In this document: positions 26,513-35,623 of the stretch, piece after piece
How positions within the stretch are numbered: the stretch's first letter is position 1
How the letters are laid out: the number at the start of each line of letters is the position of its first letter
Assembly: GCF_014268445.2 (NCBI RefSeq)
Contig: NZ_CP077089.1
Location: 4,395,501-4,459,500, forward strand
Direction of reading: 5' to 3'
Source: Pseudomonas tensinigenes
GTDB lineage: Bacteria > Pseudomonadota > Gammaproteobacteria > Pseudomonadales > Pseudomonadaceae
Length of the DNA stretch: 64,000 nucleotides
Made by a program: the position numbers and the translations under genes
Notes under the pieces: generated by a model
Seen by the model: the letters and a program-made list of their open reading frames with translations, nothing else
The model's database searches: none
What the model was told of the DNA's origin: nothing

Positions 26513-27325
26513 ATGAAGATCGTTTCCTTCAACATCAACGGACTGCGCGCCCGTCCGCATCAGCTGGCAGCGCTGATCGAAAAACACCAGCCGGATGTTA
26601 TCGGCCTGCAGGAAACAAAGGTCCACGACGATCAGTTCCCGCTCGAAGAAGTCCGCGCCCTCGGCTATCACGTGTACTTCCACGGCCAGAAAGGCCATTA
26701 CGGCGTGGCGATGCTCTCGCGTCAGGAACCGATCGCCATCCACAAAGGTTTCGCCACTGACGAAGAAGACGCTCAGCGCCGCTTTATCTGGGGCACTTTC
26801 GCCGACGCCAATGGCGTGCCGGTGACGATCATGAACGGCTATTTCCCTCAGGGTGAAAGCCGCGACCACCCAACCAAATTCCCCGCCAAGCAGCGTTTCT
26901 ACAGTGATCTGCAAGCACTGCTGGAAAGCCAGTTCCACAACGAACAGCCCGTGGTGGTGATGGGCGATGTGAACATTTCCCCGGAAGACTGCGACATCGG
27001 CATCGGCCCGGACAACATGAAACGCTGGCTGAAAACCGGTAAATGCAGCTTCCTGCCGGAAGAACGCGAGTGGATGGCGCGCCTGAAGAATTGGGGTTTG
27101 ACCGACAGCTATCGCCACTTGAACCCGGACGTGACCGACATGTTCAGTTGGTTCGATTACCGCAGCCGTGGGTTTGAGGATGAACCGAAGCGTGGCCTGC
27201 GCATTGACGTGATTCTGGCATCCCATGGTTTGTTGCCGCGGGTGAAGGCTGCGGGCGTGGACTACGAACTGCGCGGGATGGAAAAACCGTCCGATCATGC
27301 GCCGATCTGGCTTGAACTCAGCTGA
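26513..27325 (+). CDS. xthA: Exodeoxyribonuclease III
   Basis: This 270-residue AP endonuclease/3'-5' exonuclease acts in base excision repair. Catalytic motifs of the EEP superfamily are visible: [14 protein letters not shown] (Asn7), [14 protein letters not shown] (Glu34), [13 protein letters not shown] (Tyr), [14 protein letters not shown] (Asp and Asn), [28 protein letters not shown] and [13 protein letters not shown] (Asp-His). The start is the ATG at 26513, directly before the conserved N-terminal strand. Length agrees with E. coli ExoIII, 268 residues. Confidence 0.97.
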   Translation: MKIVSFNINGLRARPHQLAALIEKHQPDVIGLQETKVHDDQFPLEEVRALGYHVYFHGQKGHYGVAMLSRQEPIAIHKGFATDEEDAQRRFIWGTFADANGVPVTIMNGYFPQGESRDHPTKFPAKQRFYSDLQALLESQFHNEQPVVVMGDVNISPEDCDIGIGPDNMKRWLKTGKCSFLPEEREWMARLKNWGLTDSYRHLNPDVTDMFSWFDYRSRGFEDEPKRGLRIDVILASHGLLPRVKAAGVDYELRGMEKPSDHAPIWLELS

Positions 27326-27346
27326 TCCCAAGCCTTACGCAATACC

Positions 27347-27436
27347 TGTAGGAGTGAGCCTGCTCGCGATAGCGGTGAATCAGTCGACATAAATTTGACC
27401 GGTACACCGCTATCGCGAGCAGGCTCACTCCTACAT
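27347..27436. repeat. REPIN, GTAGGAGTGAGC variant
   Basis: CTGTAGGAGTGAGCCTGCTC and its inverse face each other between xthA and the following gene. GTAGGAGTGAGC replaces the GTGGGAGCGAGC found in most copies. The compensating change in the other arm (GCTCACTCCTAC) shows the pairing is conserved. Confidence 0.88.
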
Positions 27437-27512
27437 GGGTTAGTTGTCATCTTTTGGTCATGCGCCTGACTTAATCTCCCCGGCAATCCCCTTGGCTTGA
27501 TTCGGTGCCGGC

Positions 27513-28847
27513 ATGACCCTGCGTGTTCTGTGCGTTTTTCTCTTGAGTGCGTGGCTGACGGTTTCTGCCGCCGCCCTGCCCCTCCCTGAAAACGGCCCCG
27601 CGCTGCGCATTCAAGGCTCCAACACCATCGGTGCCGAACTTGGACCGGCTCTGGTCGAAGGTCTGCTGCAAGAACAGGGCTTGCTGAAAATCCACCGCGA
27701 AACCCCGGACACCGCCAACGAGTTGCGCATCATCGGCCAGACCGCTCAAGGCAAACTCGTGATCGTTGAAGTCGCCGCCCACGGTTCCAGCACCGGTTTC
27801 ACCGCGTTGAAAAATGCCAGCGCCGATCTTGCCGCGTCCTCCCGCGAAATCAAGGACAGTGAATTGCAGGCCCTGCAATCACTGGGCGACCTGAAAAGCC
27901 CCGCCGCCGAACAAGTCATCGCCATCGACGGCCTGGCGATCATCCTTCATCCCGATAATCCCCTCCAACAACTGGACACCGAGCAACTGGCGCGGATCTT
28001 CGCTGGCGATGTGAAAACCTGGGAAGACCTCGGCGGGCGTGGCGGTGCGATTCATTTATATGCGCGCGATGACCAGTCCGGCACCTACGACACGTTTAAG
28101 GAGTTAGTCCTGAGTCGTCGCGGGAAAAGTCTGAGCAACGCGGCGAAAAGGTTTGAGTCCAGCGAGCAATTGTCCGACGCGGTGAGCAGCGATCCGCAAG
28201 GCATCGGCTTCATCGGTTTGCCTTACGTGCGCCAAGCCAAAGCAGTATCGATTGCTGATGGCGCATCGCAGTCGATGCTGCCGCTGAACAGCCTGATTGC
28301 CACCGAAGACTATCCGCTGTCGCGGCGCTTGTTCTTCTATCTGCCGCCCGACAGCAACAATCCTTGGGCGCAGGCCTTGGTGACGTTTGCACAAAGTCGT
28401 CAGGGCCAGGCGATCGTGGCGGCCAACGGCTTCATCAGCCAGACCGTGCACGCCATGACGGTGGCACCGAATGCGCTGATGCCCGAGGGTTATCAATCCC
28501 TCAGCCGTCACGCCCAGCGTCTGACGGTGAATTTCCGTTTCGAGGAAGGCAGCGCGAATCTCGATAACAAGGCGCGTCAGGATCTGGCGCGGGTGTTCGA
28601 CTATATAAAGCGCCACGACAAGACCGAGCGCGCGGTGACATTGGTTGGGTTTGGTGATGCCAAGGATGACCCGGCGCGAGCCGATCTGCTGTCGAAGCTG
28701 CGGGCGATGGCGGTGCGGCGGGAATTGGTGAAGAACGGCGTGGTGTTGCGTGAGGTTCGTGGCTTTGGTGCGTTGATGCCGGTGGCGGCGAACAATGCGG
28801 ATGAGGGGCGGATCAAGAATCGGCGGGTTGAGGTTTGGGTGTATTGA
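27513..28847 (+). CDS. PstS-like phosphate-binding protein fused to an OmpA domain
   Basis: This exported protein has 444 residues. The signal peptide ([21 protein letters not shown]) is followed by a PBP-like PstS domain ([90 protein letters not shown]). S/T-rich loops of this kind hold phosphate in PstS. From about residue 325 an OmpA-like peptidoglycan-binding domain follows ([29 protein letters not shown] ... [42 protein letters not shown]), with the typical NRRVE end. It may tether a phosphate or other oxyanion sensor to the cell wall. No pst transporter genes lie nearby. Confidence 0.88.
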   Translation: MTLRVLCVFLLSAWLTVSAAALPLPENGPALRIQGSNTIGAELGPALVEGLLQEQGLLKIHRETPDTANELRIIGQTAQGKLVIVEVAAHGSSTGFTALKNASADLAASSREIKDSELQALQSLGDLKSPAAEQVIAIDGLAIILHPDNPLQQLDTEQLARIFAGDVKTWEDLGGRGGAIHLYARDDQSGTYDTFKELVLSRRGKSLSNAAKRFESSEQLSDAVSSDPQGIGFIGLPYVRQAKAVSIADGASQSMLPLNSLIATEDYPLSRRLFFYLPPDSNNPWAQALVTFAQSRQGQAIVAANGFISQTVHAMTVAPNALMPEGYQSLSRHAQRLTVNFRFEEGSANLDNKARQDLARVFDYIKRHDKTERAVTLVGFGDAKDDPARADLLSKLRAMAVRRELVKNGVVLREVRGFGALMPVAANNADEGRIKNRRVEVWVY

Positions 28848-28855
28848 TATCACCG

Positions 28856-28959
28856 GATCGTTCCCACGCTCCGCGTGGTAACGCCGCCATGGACGCTCTG
28901 CGTCCACTGTGACGCAGAGCGTCACGGGATGCATTCCCACGCAGAGCGTGGGAACGATC
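28856..28959. repeat. Palindromic intergenic repeat, GTTCCCACGC family
   Basis: GATCGTTCCCACGC opens and GCGTGGGAACGATC closes a 104-bp element with internal inverted pieces (GACGCTCTGCGTC, GACGCAGAGCGTC). It is a third, distinct family of Pseudomonas extragenic palindrome. It sits between the convergent PstS-OmpA and acyl-CoA dehydrogenase genes, where it could also end transcription. Confidence 0.85.
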
Positions 28960-28977
28960 AGGTAACGCGGTGCCGGA

Positions 28978-30207
28978 TCAGCGTTCGCTACGCAGCATTT
29001 CCTTCGGCACATACTTGCCGATCTCGAACTTGCCGATCGCCGCGCGGTGCACTTCGTCCGGGCCGTCGGCCAGGCGCAGGGTACGTTGCATCGCATACAT
29101 GTAGGCCAGCGGGAAATCGTTCGATACCCCGGCCCCGCCATGCATCTGGATCGCCCGGTCGATCACCCGCAGCGCGACGTTCGGCGCAACCACTTTGATC
29201 TGCGCGATCTCGCTTTTCGCCACTTTATTGCCGACGGTGTCCATCATGTACGCCGCTTTCAGCGTCAGCAGACGTGCCATGTCGATTTCCATCCGCGAGT
29301 CGGCGATCTTGTCGACGTTACCGCCCAGCCGTGCCAGCGGTTTGCCGAACGCCGTGCGGCTCACCGCACGTTTGCACATCAACTCCAGTGCACGCTCGGC
29401 CATGCCGATCGAACGCATGCAGTGGTGAATCCGGCCTGGGCCAAGACGACCCTGAGCGATTTCGAAACCGCGACCTTCACCGAGCAGAACGTTTTCGTAC
29501 GGCACACGTACGTTGTCGAACAGCACTTCAGCGTGGCCGTGTGGCGCGTCGTCGTAACCGAATACCGGCAATGGGCGGACGATTTTCACCCCGGGGGTAT
29601 CGACCGGCACGAGGATCATCGAGTGCTGGGCGTGGCGTGGTGCATCGGGGTTGCTCAGACCCATGAAGATGAGGATCTTGCAACGCGGATCGCAGGCGCC
29701 GGAGGTCCACCATTTTTTGCCGTTGATCACCCACTCGTCGCCATCACGCACGGCGCGGGCGGCCATGTTGGTCGCGTCAGACGAAGCCACATCCGGTTCG
29801 GTCATGGCGAACGCCGAGCGGATCTCGCCTCGTAGCAACGGTTCGAGCCAGCGTTGTTTCTGTTCTTCGTTGGCGTAGCGCACCAGCACTTCCATGTTGC
29901 CGGTGTCTGGCGCCGAGCAGTTGAACGGTTCCGGCCCGAGCAGCGAACGGCCCATGATTTCCGCCAATGGTGCGTATTCGAGGTTGGTCAGACCGGCACC
30001 GAGTTCCGACTCCGGCAGAAACAGATTCCACAAGCCTTCAGCTTTGGCCTTGGCTTTGAGCTCTTCCATGATCGCCGTCGGCTGCCAGCGATCGCCTTCG
30101 GCAACCTGGCGTTCGAACACGGCTTCGGCCGGGTAAACGTAAGTGTCCATGAACGCGGTCACGCGCTCACGCAGTTCTTGCACCTTGGGCGAATAAGCGA
30201 AATCCAT
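28978..30207 (-). CDS. Acyl-CoA dehydrogenase
   Basis: This FAD-dependent enzyme has 409 residues of the ACAD fold. [46 protein letters not shown] is the FAD/substrate motif 1 region. [24 protein letters not shown] and [23 protein letters not shown] are middle-helix motifs, and [40 protein letters not shown] is the C-terminal FAD motif 2 region. It oxidises an acyl-CoA at the alpha-beta bond and passes electrons to ETF; chain specificity is not readable. The ATG at 30207 is preceded by AGAAGG. It is divergent from a LysR gene, its likely regulator. Confidence 0.93.
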   Translation of the reverse strand: MDFAYSPKVQELRERVTAFMDTYVYPAEAVFERQVAEGDRWQPTAIMEELKAKAKAEGLWNLFLPESELGAGLTNLEYAPLAEIMGRSLLGPEPFNCSAPDTGNMEVLVRYANEEQKQRWLEPLLRGEIRSAFAMTEPDVASSDATNMAARAVRDGDEWVINGKKWWTSGACDPRCKILIFMGLSNPDAPRHAQHSMILVPVDTPGVKIVRPLPVFGYDDAPHGHAEVLFDNVRVPYENVLLGEGRGFEIAQGRLGPGRIHHCMRSIGMAERALELMCKRAVSRTAFGKPLARLGGNVDKIADSRMEIDMARLLTLKAAYMMDTVGNKVAKSEIAQIKVVAPNVALRVIDRAIQMHGGAGVSNDFPLAYMYAMQRTLRLADGPDEVHRAAIGKFEIGKYVPKEMLRSER

Positions 30208-30364
30208 GATCAATTACCTTCTTGGGCAGAGGTTGTTCAAGTCATGCAATCGATGCTAGAACAGCGCTGATAATTTACCTAGCCTATTCTCGGCGTGTAT
30301 AAACATTCATCACCGATATATGATCCAGTGATCGTCAGCCCTTAAAAACAAGAGAAGCCGCGTT

Positions 30365-31294
30365 ATGAATCTGAGCAAGGTCGACCTCAACCTTTTCATC
30401 GTCTTTGACGCGATCTATACCGAAGCCAACCTGACCCGCGCCGGGCAGATTGTCGGCATCACCCAGCCGGCGGTGTCCAACGCGCTGGCACGGTTGCGCG
30501 AGACCTTTAACGATCCGCTGTTCGTGCGCACGGCTCAGGGCATGGTGCCGACGCCAATGGCGCAGAACATCATCGGCCCGGTGCGCAATGCCCTGTCGCT
30601 GTTGCGCGTATCGGTTCAGGAAAGCCGCATTTTCAACCCGGCGCAAGCGGTCAAGACCTACCGCATCAGCATGACCGACCTCACCGAAGCGGTGATTCTG
30701 CCGCCGCTGTTCCAGCGCCTGCGCCGTCTGGCACCAACAGTGATCATCGAAAGTTTCCTGTCCAAACGCCGCGAGACCACCAAGGAACTGGCGGCCGGAC
30801 GCTTGGATTTTGCCGTGGATGCGCCGCTTAACACCGACCCGCAGGTGCGCCACGTCAAGCTGATGGAAGACCGTTACGTGTGTGCGATGCGCAAAGGGCA
30901 TCCGATGGCGGGCAAGGAAAAGCTCTCGCTGGATGATTATCTGTCGCTGACCCATATCCACATTTCCAGCCGCCGCAGTGGTTTGGGTTATGTCGATCTG
31001 GCACTGGGCAAAATGGGCATTCAGCGCAAGATTGCCCTGCGTTCGCAGCATTACTTGATGGCGTCGCAGGTGATGCAGCAGACGGATATGGTCATGACCG
31101 TGCCGGAACGCTTTGCCCGTCGGCATGAGCTGCAAGCGTTTAACCTGCCGGTGAATGATGTGCCGCCGGTGGAGACGCATCTGTACTGGCATGAAAGCAC
31201 CGATCAGGATCCGGCGAATCGCTGGATGCGCGAGCAGATGATCGAGTTGTGCCAGCAGGTGACGGCGCAGGAGAAGAAGCTCGATAAGGTGTAG
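30365..31294 (+). CDS. LysR-family transcriptional regulator
   Basis: This 309-residue protein has the LysR winged helix-turn-helix at the N-terminus (LNLFIVFDAIYTEANLTRAGQIVGITQPAVSNALARLRETFNDPLFVRTAQGMVPT) and a periplasmic-binding-protein-like effector domain from about residue 90. The FNDPLFVR...GM.PT wording is typical of the NodD/LeuO-like branch. The 157-bp gap to the divergent acyl-CoA dehydrogenase gene is the usual setting for control of that gene. The effector is unknown, perhaps an acyl-CoA or acid. Confidence 0.92.
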   Translation: MNLSKVDLNLFIVFDAIYTEANLTRAGQIVGITQPAVSNALARLRETFNDPLFVRTAQGMVPTPMAQNIIGPVRNALSLLRVSVQESRIFNPAQAVKTYRISMTDLTEAVILPPLFQRLRRLAPTVIIESFLSKRRETTKELAAGRLDFAVDAPLNTDPQVRHVKLMEDRYVCAMRKGHPMAGKEKLSLDDYLSLTHIHISSRRSGLGYVDLALGKMGIQRKIALRSQHYLMASQVMQQTDMVMTVPERFARRHELQAFNLPVNDVPPVETHLYWHESTDQDPANRWMREQMIELCQQVTAQEKKLDKV

Positions 31295-31317
31295 GGCTTT
31301 TTACCGCGTTATCGTTC

Positions 31318-31401
31318 TTCGCGAGCAGGCTCGCTCCCACATTCGACCGCGTTTCTCCAGCTGAAATGCGATTCAATGTGGGAGCGAGCCTGCTCGCGAA
31401 G
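31318..31401. repeat. REPIN, GCGAGC type
   Basis: TTCGCGAGCAGGCTCGCTCC and its inverse lie between the LysR gene and liuR. The 3' arm ends about 30 bp before the liuR operator. Confidence 0.9.
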
Positions 31402-31432
31402 GGGCCATCAAATACACCACAGATCATCCCGC

Positions 31433-31448
31433 TTGACGTAAACGTCAA
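31433..31448 (+). promoter_or_regulatory. LiuR operator at the liuR promoter
   Basis: TTGACGTAAACGTCAA is a perfect palindrome (7-bp arms, AA centre) 43 bp before the liuR ATG. Its left arm doubles as a -35 element (TTGACG), with a weak -10 near 31456-31462, the MerR-family arrangement. Related palindromes with an ACGTTAACGT core precede liuA. Confidence 0.8.
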
Positions 31449-31491
31449 CCTGCCATTAGCTTAGCGCCAAGACCTTTTTCCGAGCGCTTCC

Positions 31492-31893
31492 ATGAGCAGC
31501 CAGACTTACAGCATCTCCGACCTCGCCCGCGAGCTGGACATCACCACCCGGGCGATCCGCTTTTATGAAGAGCAAGGCCTGCTCAGCCCTGAGCGCCGTG
31601 GCCAGGAACGCATCTATTCGCCGCGCGACAAGGTCAGCCTGAAGCTGATCCTGCGCGGCAAGCGCATTGGCTTCTCCCTGGCCGAATGCCGCGAACTGAT
31701 CGAGCTTTATGACCCGTCCAGCGGTAACACCAAACAGCTCAACAGCATGCTGGCGAAAATCAGTGAACGCCGCGAGCAACTGGAGCAGCAGTTGCTGGAT
31801 ATCGAACAGATGAAGCTGGAACTCGATACCGCCGAGGAGCGCTGCGTGCAGGCGCTGGAGCAGACGCTGAAGAGCCAGCAGGCCATTCAGTAA
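31492..31893 (+). CDS. liuR: MerR-family regulator LiuR
   Basis: This 133-residue protein has a MerR helix-turn-helix and wing (YSISDLARELDITTRAIRFYEEQGLLSPERRGQERIYSPRDKVSLKLILRGKRIGFSLAE). A C-terminal coiled coil follows (LNSMLAKISERREQLEQQLLDIEQMKLELDTAEERC), and there is no Cys cluster for metals. This is the form of LiuR, regulator of leucine and isovalerate degradation. Neighbouring liuE and liuABCD, plus matching palindromes before liuR and liuA, support the assignment. The ligand is probably a CoA intermediate of the pathway, which is inferred from the family. Confidence 0.92.
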   Translation: MSSQTYSISDLARELDITTRAIRFYEEQGLLSPERRGQERIYSPRDKVSLKLILRGKRIGFSLAECRELIELYDPSSGNTKQLNSMLAKISERREQLEQQLLDIEQMKLELDTAEERCVQALEQTLKSQQAIQ

Positions 31894-31910
31894 CAACCAA
31901 CCCCATTCCC

Positions 31911-32000
31911 TGTGGGAGCGAGCCTGCTCGCGAATGCAATTTGTCATTCGACATCTATAGTGATTGACCCGGCGCATTCGCGAGCAGGCTCGCTCCCACA
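31911..32000. repeat. REPIN, GCGAGC type, between liuR and liuE
   Basis: TGTGGGAGCGAGCCTGCTCG and its inverse fill most of the 150-bp gap between liuR and liuE. If the two genes are co-transcribed, the repeat lies in the mRNA. Confidence 0.9.
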
Positions 32001-32045
32001 GGGGGATATCCGCAGACTTCAGATAACTACAACAGGTCAACCGCC

Positions 32046-32945
32046 ATGTCCCTCCCCTCCCAAGTACGCCTGATCGAAGTCGGCCCGCGCGATGGCCTGC
32101 AGAACGAAGCCCAACCGATCAGCGTCGCCGACAAGGTGCAACTGGTCGACGCTTTGAGCGCCGCCGGCCTTGGCTATATAGAAGTCGGCAGTTTCGTTTC
32201 GCCCAAATGGGTACCGCAGATGGCCGGTTCTGCCGAGGTGTTCGCGCAGATACAGCGCAAACCCGGCGTGACCTACGGTGCACTGGCGCCGAACCTGCGC
32301 GGCTTCGAAGACGCCATAGCCGCCGGGGTCAAGGAAGTCGCGGTGTTCGCCGCCGCGTCTGAGGCGTTCTCACAGCGCAACATCAACTGCTCGATCAGCG
32401 AAAGTCTGGCGCGCTTTGCGCCGATCATGGAAGCGGCGAAACAGCACGGCGTTACCGTGCGCGGTTACGTGTCCTGCGTGCTCGGCTGCCCGTACGAAGG
32501 CACGGTCGCGCCGGAGCAAGTGGCGATGGTCGCGCGCGAGTTGTATGCGATGGGCTGCTACGAAGTATCGCTGGGCGACACCATTGGCACCGGCACCGCT
32601 GGCGCGACTCGCCGCTTGTTTGAAGTGGTGTCGGCGCAAGTGCCACGGGAAAAACTCGCCGGGCATTTCCACGACACTTACGGTCAGGCCATGGCCAACA
32701 TTTATGCCAGCCTGCTCGAAGGCATTTCCGTATTCGACAGCTCTATCGCGGGCCTCGGCGGCTGCCCGTACGCCAAAGGCGCGAGCGGTAACGTTGCTAC
32801 CGAAGATGTGGTGTACCTGCTCAACGGCCTCGGCATCAAGACCGGAATCGACCTGGACGCCTTGATTGCTGCGGGTCAGCAGATCAGCGCGGTGCTCGGT
32901 CGCCCGAGCGGTTCGCGCGTGGCCAAGGCTCGCAGCGCACAGTGA
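32046..32945 (+). CDS. liuE: Hydroxymethylglutaryl-CoA lyase
   Basis: This 299-residue TIM-barrel enzyme splits HMG-CoA to acetoacetate and acetyl-CoA, the last step of leucine degradation. Motifs: VRLIEVGPRDGLQNE at the N-terminus (Arg-Asp of the active site), YIEVGSFVSPKWVPQM, VRGYVSCVLGCPYEG, VSLGDTIGTGTAG, HFHDTYGQAMANI (metal-binding His pair) and GLGGCPYAKGASGNVATED with the catalytic Cys. Also known as mvaB. It lies before the crcY sRNA, apart from liuABCD. Confidence 0.97.
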   Translation: MSLPSQVRLIEVGPRDGLQNEAQPISVADKVQLVDALSAAGLGYIEVGSFVSPKWVPQMAGSAEVFAQIQRKPGVTYGALAPNLRGFEDAIAAGVKEVAVFAAASEAFSQRNINCSISESLARFAPIMEAAKQHGVTVRGYVSCVLGCPYEGTVAPEQVAMVARELYAMGCYEVSLGDTIGTGTAGATRRLFEVVSAQVPREKLAGHFHDTYGQAMANIYASLLEGISVFDSSIAGLGGCPYAKGASGNVATEDVVYLLNGLGIKTGIDLDALIAAGQQISAVLGRPSGSRVAKARSAQ

Positions 32946-32954
32946 GGGGACAAG

Positions 32955-32997
32955 GTGTTACCGCTGTGTCCGGAATGTGGGTTCAAGCGAGTAACAC
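32955..32997 (+). promoter_or_regulatory. Candidate activator site (GTGTTAC/GTAACAC) upstream of crcY
   Basis: GTGTTAC (32955-32961) and GTAACAC (32991-32997) form an exact inverted pair about 80-120 bp before the sigma54 promoter of crcY. That is the distance expected for an enhancer-binding protein. TGTTAC/GTAACA half-sites are what I recall for CbrB, the known activator of Crc-antagonist sRNAs, so this is a candidate CbrB site. Confidence 0.6.
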
Positions 32998-33076
32998 GGA
33001 AACAAATTGTCTGGCTTCGCCGGAGTGAAAAAACGCCTAAATTTTCAAGCCATTGATTTATAAAGGATTTTAAAAG

Positions 33077-33093
33077 TTGGCACGGCTTCTGCT
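33077..33093 (+). promoter_or_regulatory. Sigma54 (RpoN) promoter of crcY
   Basis: TTGGCACGGCTTCTGCT carries the invariant GG (33079-33080) and GC (33091-33092) at the correct spacing, matching TGGCAC-N5-TTGCW with one change. Transcription would start near 33103. Confidence 0.88.
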
Positions 33094-33102
33094 ATCTCTA
33101 TG

Positions 33103-33475
33103 GCATAACAAGAATAAAAAGCAGCAAACCAATAAAAATAAGACGTACCGACTCTGACATAACAAAAACAACACGGCAGAGACGCAGCTAACAGATTTTT
33201 TTGGAGAAGGTGTGCTTTTCAGGGTGCTCTCAGGAGTGACCCGCAACCGGGCAGAGAACAATAAAACTACCTTCAGGTAGCTCCCGAATCGGTTGGATCG
33301 TTTAACGAGAAAGTAGATCAGCGCTCAAAAAAATACGTTTGCTCTTGACCCCGGATGGGGGTCGCCAAAAACAGCGGTAAAGGGCCACGGTTGCCAAAAA
33401 CAACAACAGACCGACCCTCAATAATAAAAAAGAGCACGCGACGACAAAATTAAAGGGGAGCCTCGGCTCCCCTTT
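33103..33475 (+). ncRNA. crcY: Crc/Hfq-sequestering small RNA CrcY (CrcZ family)
   Basis: This AT-rich, non-coding stretch of about 370 nt runs from a sigma54 promoter to an intrinsic terminator. It carries repeated A-rich CA motifs of the AAnAAnAA type: AATAAAAATA (33131), AACAAAAACA (33161), AACAATAAAA (33257), CCAAAAACAACAACA (33395) and CAATAATAAAAAAG (33419). Such motifs bind Hfq-Crc and titrate it away from target mRNAs, relieving catabolite repression. Length, promoter type and motif number match CrcZ/CrcY/CrcX. In P. putida crcY lies beside the HMG-CoA lyase gene, as here, hence the name crcY. Confidence 0.9.
33452..33475 (+). terminator. Terminator of crcY
   Basis: AAAGGGGAGCC pairs with GGCTCCCCTTT around a 2-nt gap, an 11-bp stem closed by A-T pairs whose 3' side supplies the T residues. 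It ends the A-rich sRNA region. Confidence 0.88.
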
Positions 33476-33512
33476 GTGCTTTCTGTGATTTGTGTTTTCA
33501 CTGCGTATCCCT

Positions 33513-33601
33513 TGTGGGAGCGAGCCTGCTCGCGAAAGCGGTGTATCAGACACATCTGCGCTGAATGACACACTGCATTCGCGAGCAGGCTCGCTCCCAC
33601 A
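33513..33601. repeat. REPIN, GCGAGC type
   Basis: TGTGGGAGCGAGCCTGCTCG and its inverse fill the space between the crcY terminator and the 3' end of the acyl-CoA synthetase gene. Confidence 0.9.
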
Positions 33602-33629
33602 TTAGATTGTCATCACATTAAGTTTTGTC

Positions 33630-35327
33630 TCAGGCCTGCTTTTCGCGTAGCTCTTCGATGCTGATCTCTCGCATTCTGAATTTCTGAATCTTGCCCGTAA
33701 CCGTCATCGGAAACTCTTCGACGAACTTGAAGTGCCGCGGCGTCTTGAAGTGCGCGATGCGCTCCTTGCACCAGGTTTGCAGTTCCAACTCCGAAGCGCT
33801 GTGGCCGGGATGAAATTTGATCCAGGCAACAATCTCCTCACCGTAGCGCGAGCACGGAATGCCGATCACCTGCACGTCCGCCACCGCCGGGTGGGTGAAG
33901 AAAAACTCTTCCAGCTCACGCGGATAAACGTTCTCGCCGCCACGGATGATCATGTCCTTGTTACGCCCGGCAATGTTGACGTAACCCTCCTCGTTCATGC
34001 TCGCCAGGTCGCCGGTGTGCATCCAGCCCGCCTCATCGATGGCTTCGGCGGTGGCCTGCGGATTGCTCCAGTAGCCGAGCATCACACTGTAACCACGAGT
34101 GCAGAGTTCGCCGATGGTGCCGCGCGGCACGAGGTTGCCGGCTTCGTCGATGATCTTGCTTTCCAGCTGTGGCTGGGTGCGGCCAACGGTGGTCACGCGT
34201 AATTCCAGTTCATCGTTTGGCCCGGTTTGCAGCGACACCGGGCTGGTTTCGGTCATGCCATACGCAATCTGCACTTCGCTCATGTGCATCTCGCTGATGA
34301 CCCGGCGCATCACTTCGATCGGGCACGTCGCGCCGGCCATGATCCCGGTGCGCAAGCTCGACAGATCGAATTCGCCGCGCTGTGGCTGGTCGAGCATGGC
34401 GATGAACATGGTCGGCACGCCGTAGAGGCCGGTGGCTTTTTCTTCGGCGACGGTTTGCAGGGTCAGCAATGGATCGAAGGCGTCATTGGGATAAATCATC
34501 GTGCTGCCGTGGGTGATGCAGCCGAGGTTGCCCATGACCATGCCGAAACAGTGATACAGCGGCACCGGGATCACCAGACGATCGCGCGGCGTCAGGCCGA
34601 TGCTTTCGCCGACCATATAACCGTTGTTGAGGATGTTGTAGTGACTGAGGGTCGCGCCCTTGGGGAAACCGGTGGTGCCGGAGGTGTATTGAATGTTCAC
34701 CGGTTGATCGAAATGCAGGCTGTCGCTGCGTTCGTTTAGTTGTTCTTTGGAGACACTGGCCGCCATGTCGGCCAATTGCAACCACGGTAGGAAACCTGAC
34801 GGTGGCTGCGCATCGAGGCTGATCACCCCGCGCAACTCGGGCAGACGTTCGCTGCGCAATTGGCCGATGGGTTGCTCGGCCAGTTCCGGCACCAGTCCCT
34901 GCAACATGCCGTGGTAGTTGGAGGACTTGAACGCCCCGGCGCAAACCAGCCATTGGCAGCCGGATTGCTTGAGCACGTATTCGAGTTCGGAGCTGCGGTA
35001 GGCCGGGTTGATGTTGACCAGGATCACGCCGATTTTTGCGGTGGCGACTTGCGTGATGCACCACTGCGCGCAGTTTGGCGCCCAGATGCCGAGCCGATCC
35101 CCCGCTTGCAAACCCAGAGCGAGCAGCGCTCTGGCATGCAGGTCCACCGCATCGGCCAGTTGTCGCCAGGAATAACGCAGTTGCTGATGGCGGACGACGA
35201 GCGCTTCGCCGTCGGGATACTGCGCGACGGTCTGGTCGAACTTCTGCCCGATGGTCATCGCCAGCAAGGCTTTGTCCTGAGAGCCACGGGTGTAGCTGCG
35301 CTGCGGGTTTGCACTGGATTGATCCAT
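33630..35327 (-). CDS. AMP-binding acyl-CoA synthetase
   Basis: This ANL-superfamily enzyme has 565 residues and activates a carboxylic acid through an acyl-AMP to the CoA thioester. The P-loop is [20 protein letters not shown] (about 190-210). Other core motifs are [10 protein letters not shown] (about 325), [52 protein letters not shown] (A7-A8) and the C-terminal lysine motif [12 protein letters not shown] (A10). The ATG at 35327 is used; upstream frame is REP. Placed between crcY and divergent liuABCD, it may activate a branched acid such as isovalerate or acetoacetate; specificity is inferred from context only. Confidence 0.93.
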   Translation of the reverse strand: MDQSSANPQRSYTRGSQDKALLAMTIGQKFDQTVAQYPDGEALVVRHQQLRYSWRQLADAVDLHARALLALGLQAGDRLGIWAPNCAQWCITQVATAKIGVILVNINPAYRSSELEYVLKQSGCQWLVCAGAFKSSNYHGMLQGLVPELAEQPIGQLRSERLPELRGVISLDAQPPSGFLPWLQLADMAASVSKEQLNERSDSLHFDQPVNIQYTSGTTGFPKGATLSHYNILNNGYMVGESIGLTPRDRLVIPVPLYHCFGMVMGNLGCITHGSTMIYPNDAFDPLLTLQTVAEEKATGLYGVPTMFIAMLDQPQRGEFDLSSLRTGIMAGATCPIEVMRRVISEMHMSEVQIAYGMTETSPVSLQTGPNDELELRVTTVGRTQPQLESKIIDEAGNLVPRGTIGELCTRGYSVMLGYWSNPQATAEAIDEAGWMHTGDLASMNEEGYVNIAGRNKDMIIRGGENVYPRELEEFFFTHPAVADVQVIGIPCSRYGEEIVAWIKFHPGHSASELELQTWCKERIAHFKTPRHFKFVEEFPMTVTGKIQKFRMREISIEELREKQA

Positions 35328-35373
35328 GACGACCCCTATTGTCTTTATTAGTGGGTTTTGCCGGATTTGACCC

Positions 35374-35462
35374 TGTGGGAGCGAGCCTGCTCGCGAAGAG
35401 GCCAGCGAATTCAACATCAACGTTGCCTGATCTGACGCTTTCGCGAGCAGGCTCGCTCCCAC
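35374..35462. repeat. REPIN, GCGAGC type
   Basis: TGTGGGAGCGAGCCTGCTCG and its inverse lie in the divergent region between the acyl-CoA synthetase and liuA, on the synthetase side of the LiuR sites. Confidence 0.9.
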
Positions 35463-35509
35463 GAGGTCTGCTCCGTTTCAATCTTGAACTGTCCCTACTC
35501 TCGCTCAAG

Positions 35510-35567
35510 TTGACGTTAACGTAAAGGGTGATTGACAGCCATCCATCGCAGGCTTACGTTAACGTAA
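35510..35567 (+). promoter_or_regulatory. Two LiuR boxes before liuA
   Basis: TTGACGTTAACGTAAA (35510-35525) and TTACGTTAACGTAA (35554-35567) share the exact palindrome ACGTTAACGT. Their centres are 43 bp apart, about four helical turns, and the second ends 56 bp before the liuA ATG. They resemble the palindrome before liuR, so LiuR is the likely binder. Confidence 0.82.
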
Positions 35568-35623
35568 AGGTGAGAGCCGAGTGACCGCCCTCCCCACCCT
35601 ACAAAAAAGCCAAAAGGTGACCC

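Noticed and set aside
33070..33261. A 63-codon minus-strand frame rich in Phe and Leu.
   Set aside because: It lies over the A-rich crcY sRNA and is the complement of AAA/AAC runs.
35328..35462. N-terminal extension [10 protein letters not shown] of the acyl-CoA synthetase and similar peptides near 33600, 38501 and 48596.
   Set aside because: These are translations of REP sequence and recur wherever a REP is in frame; the genuine starts lie inside.
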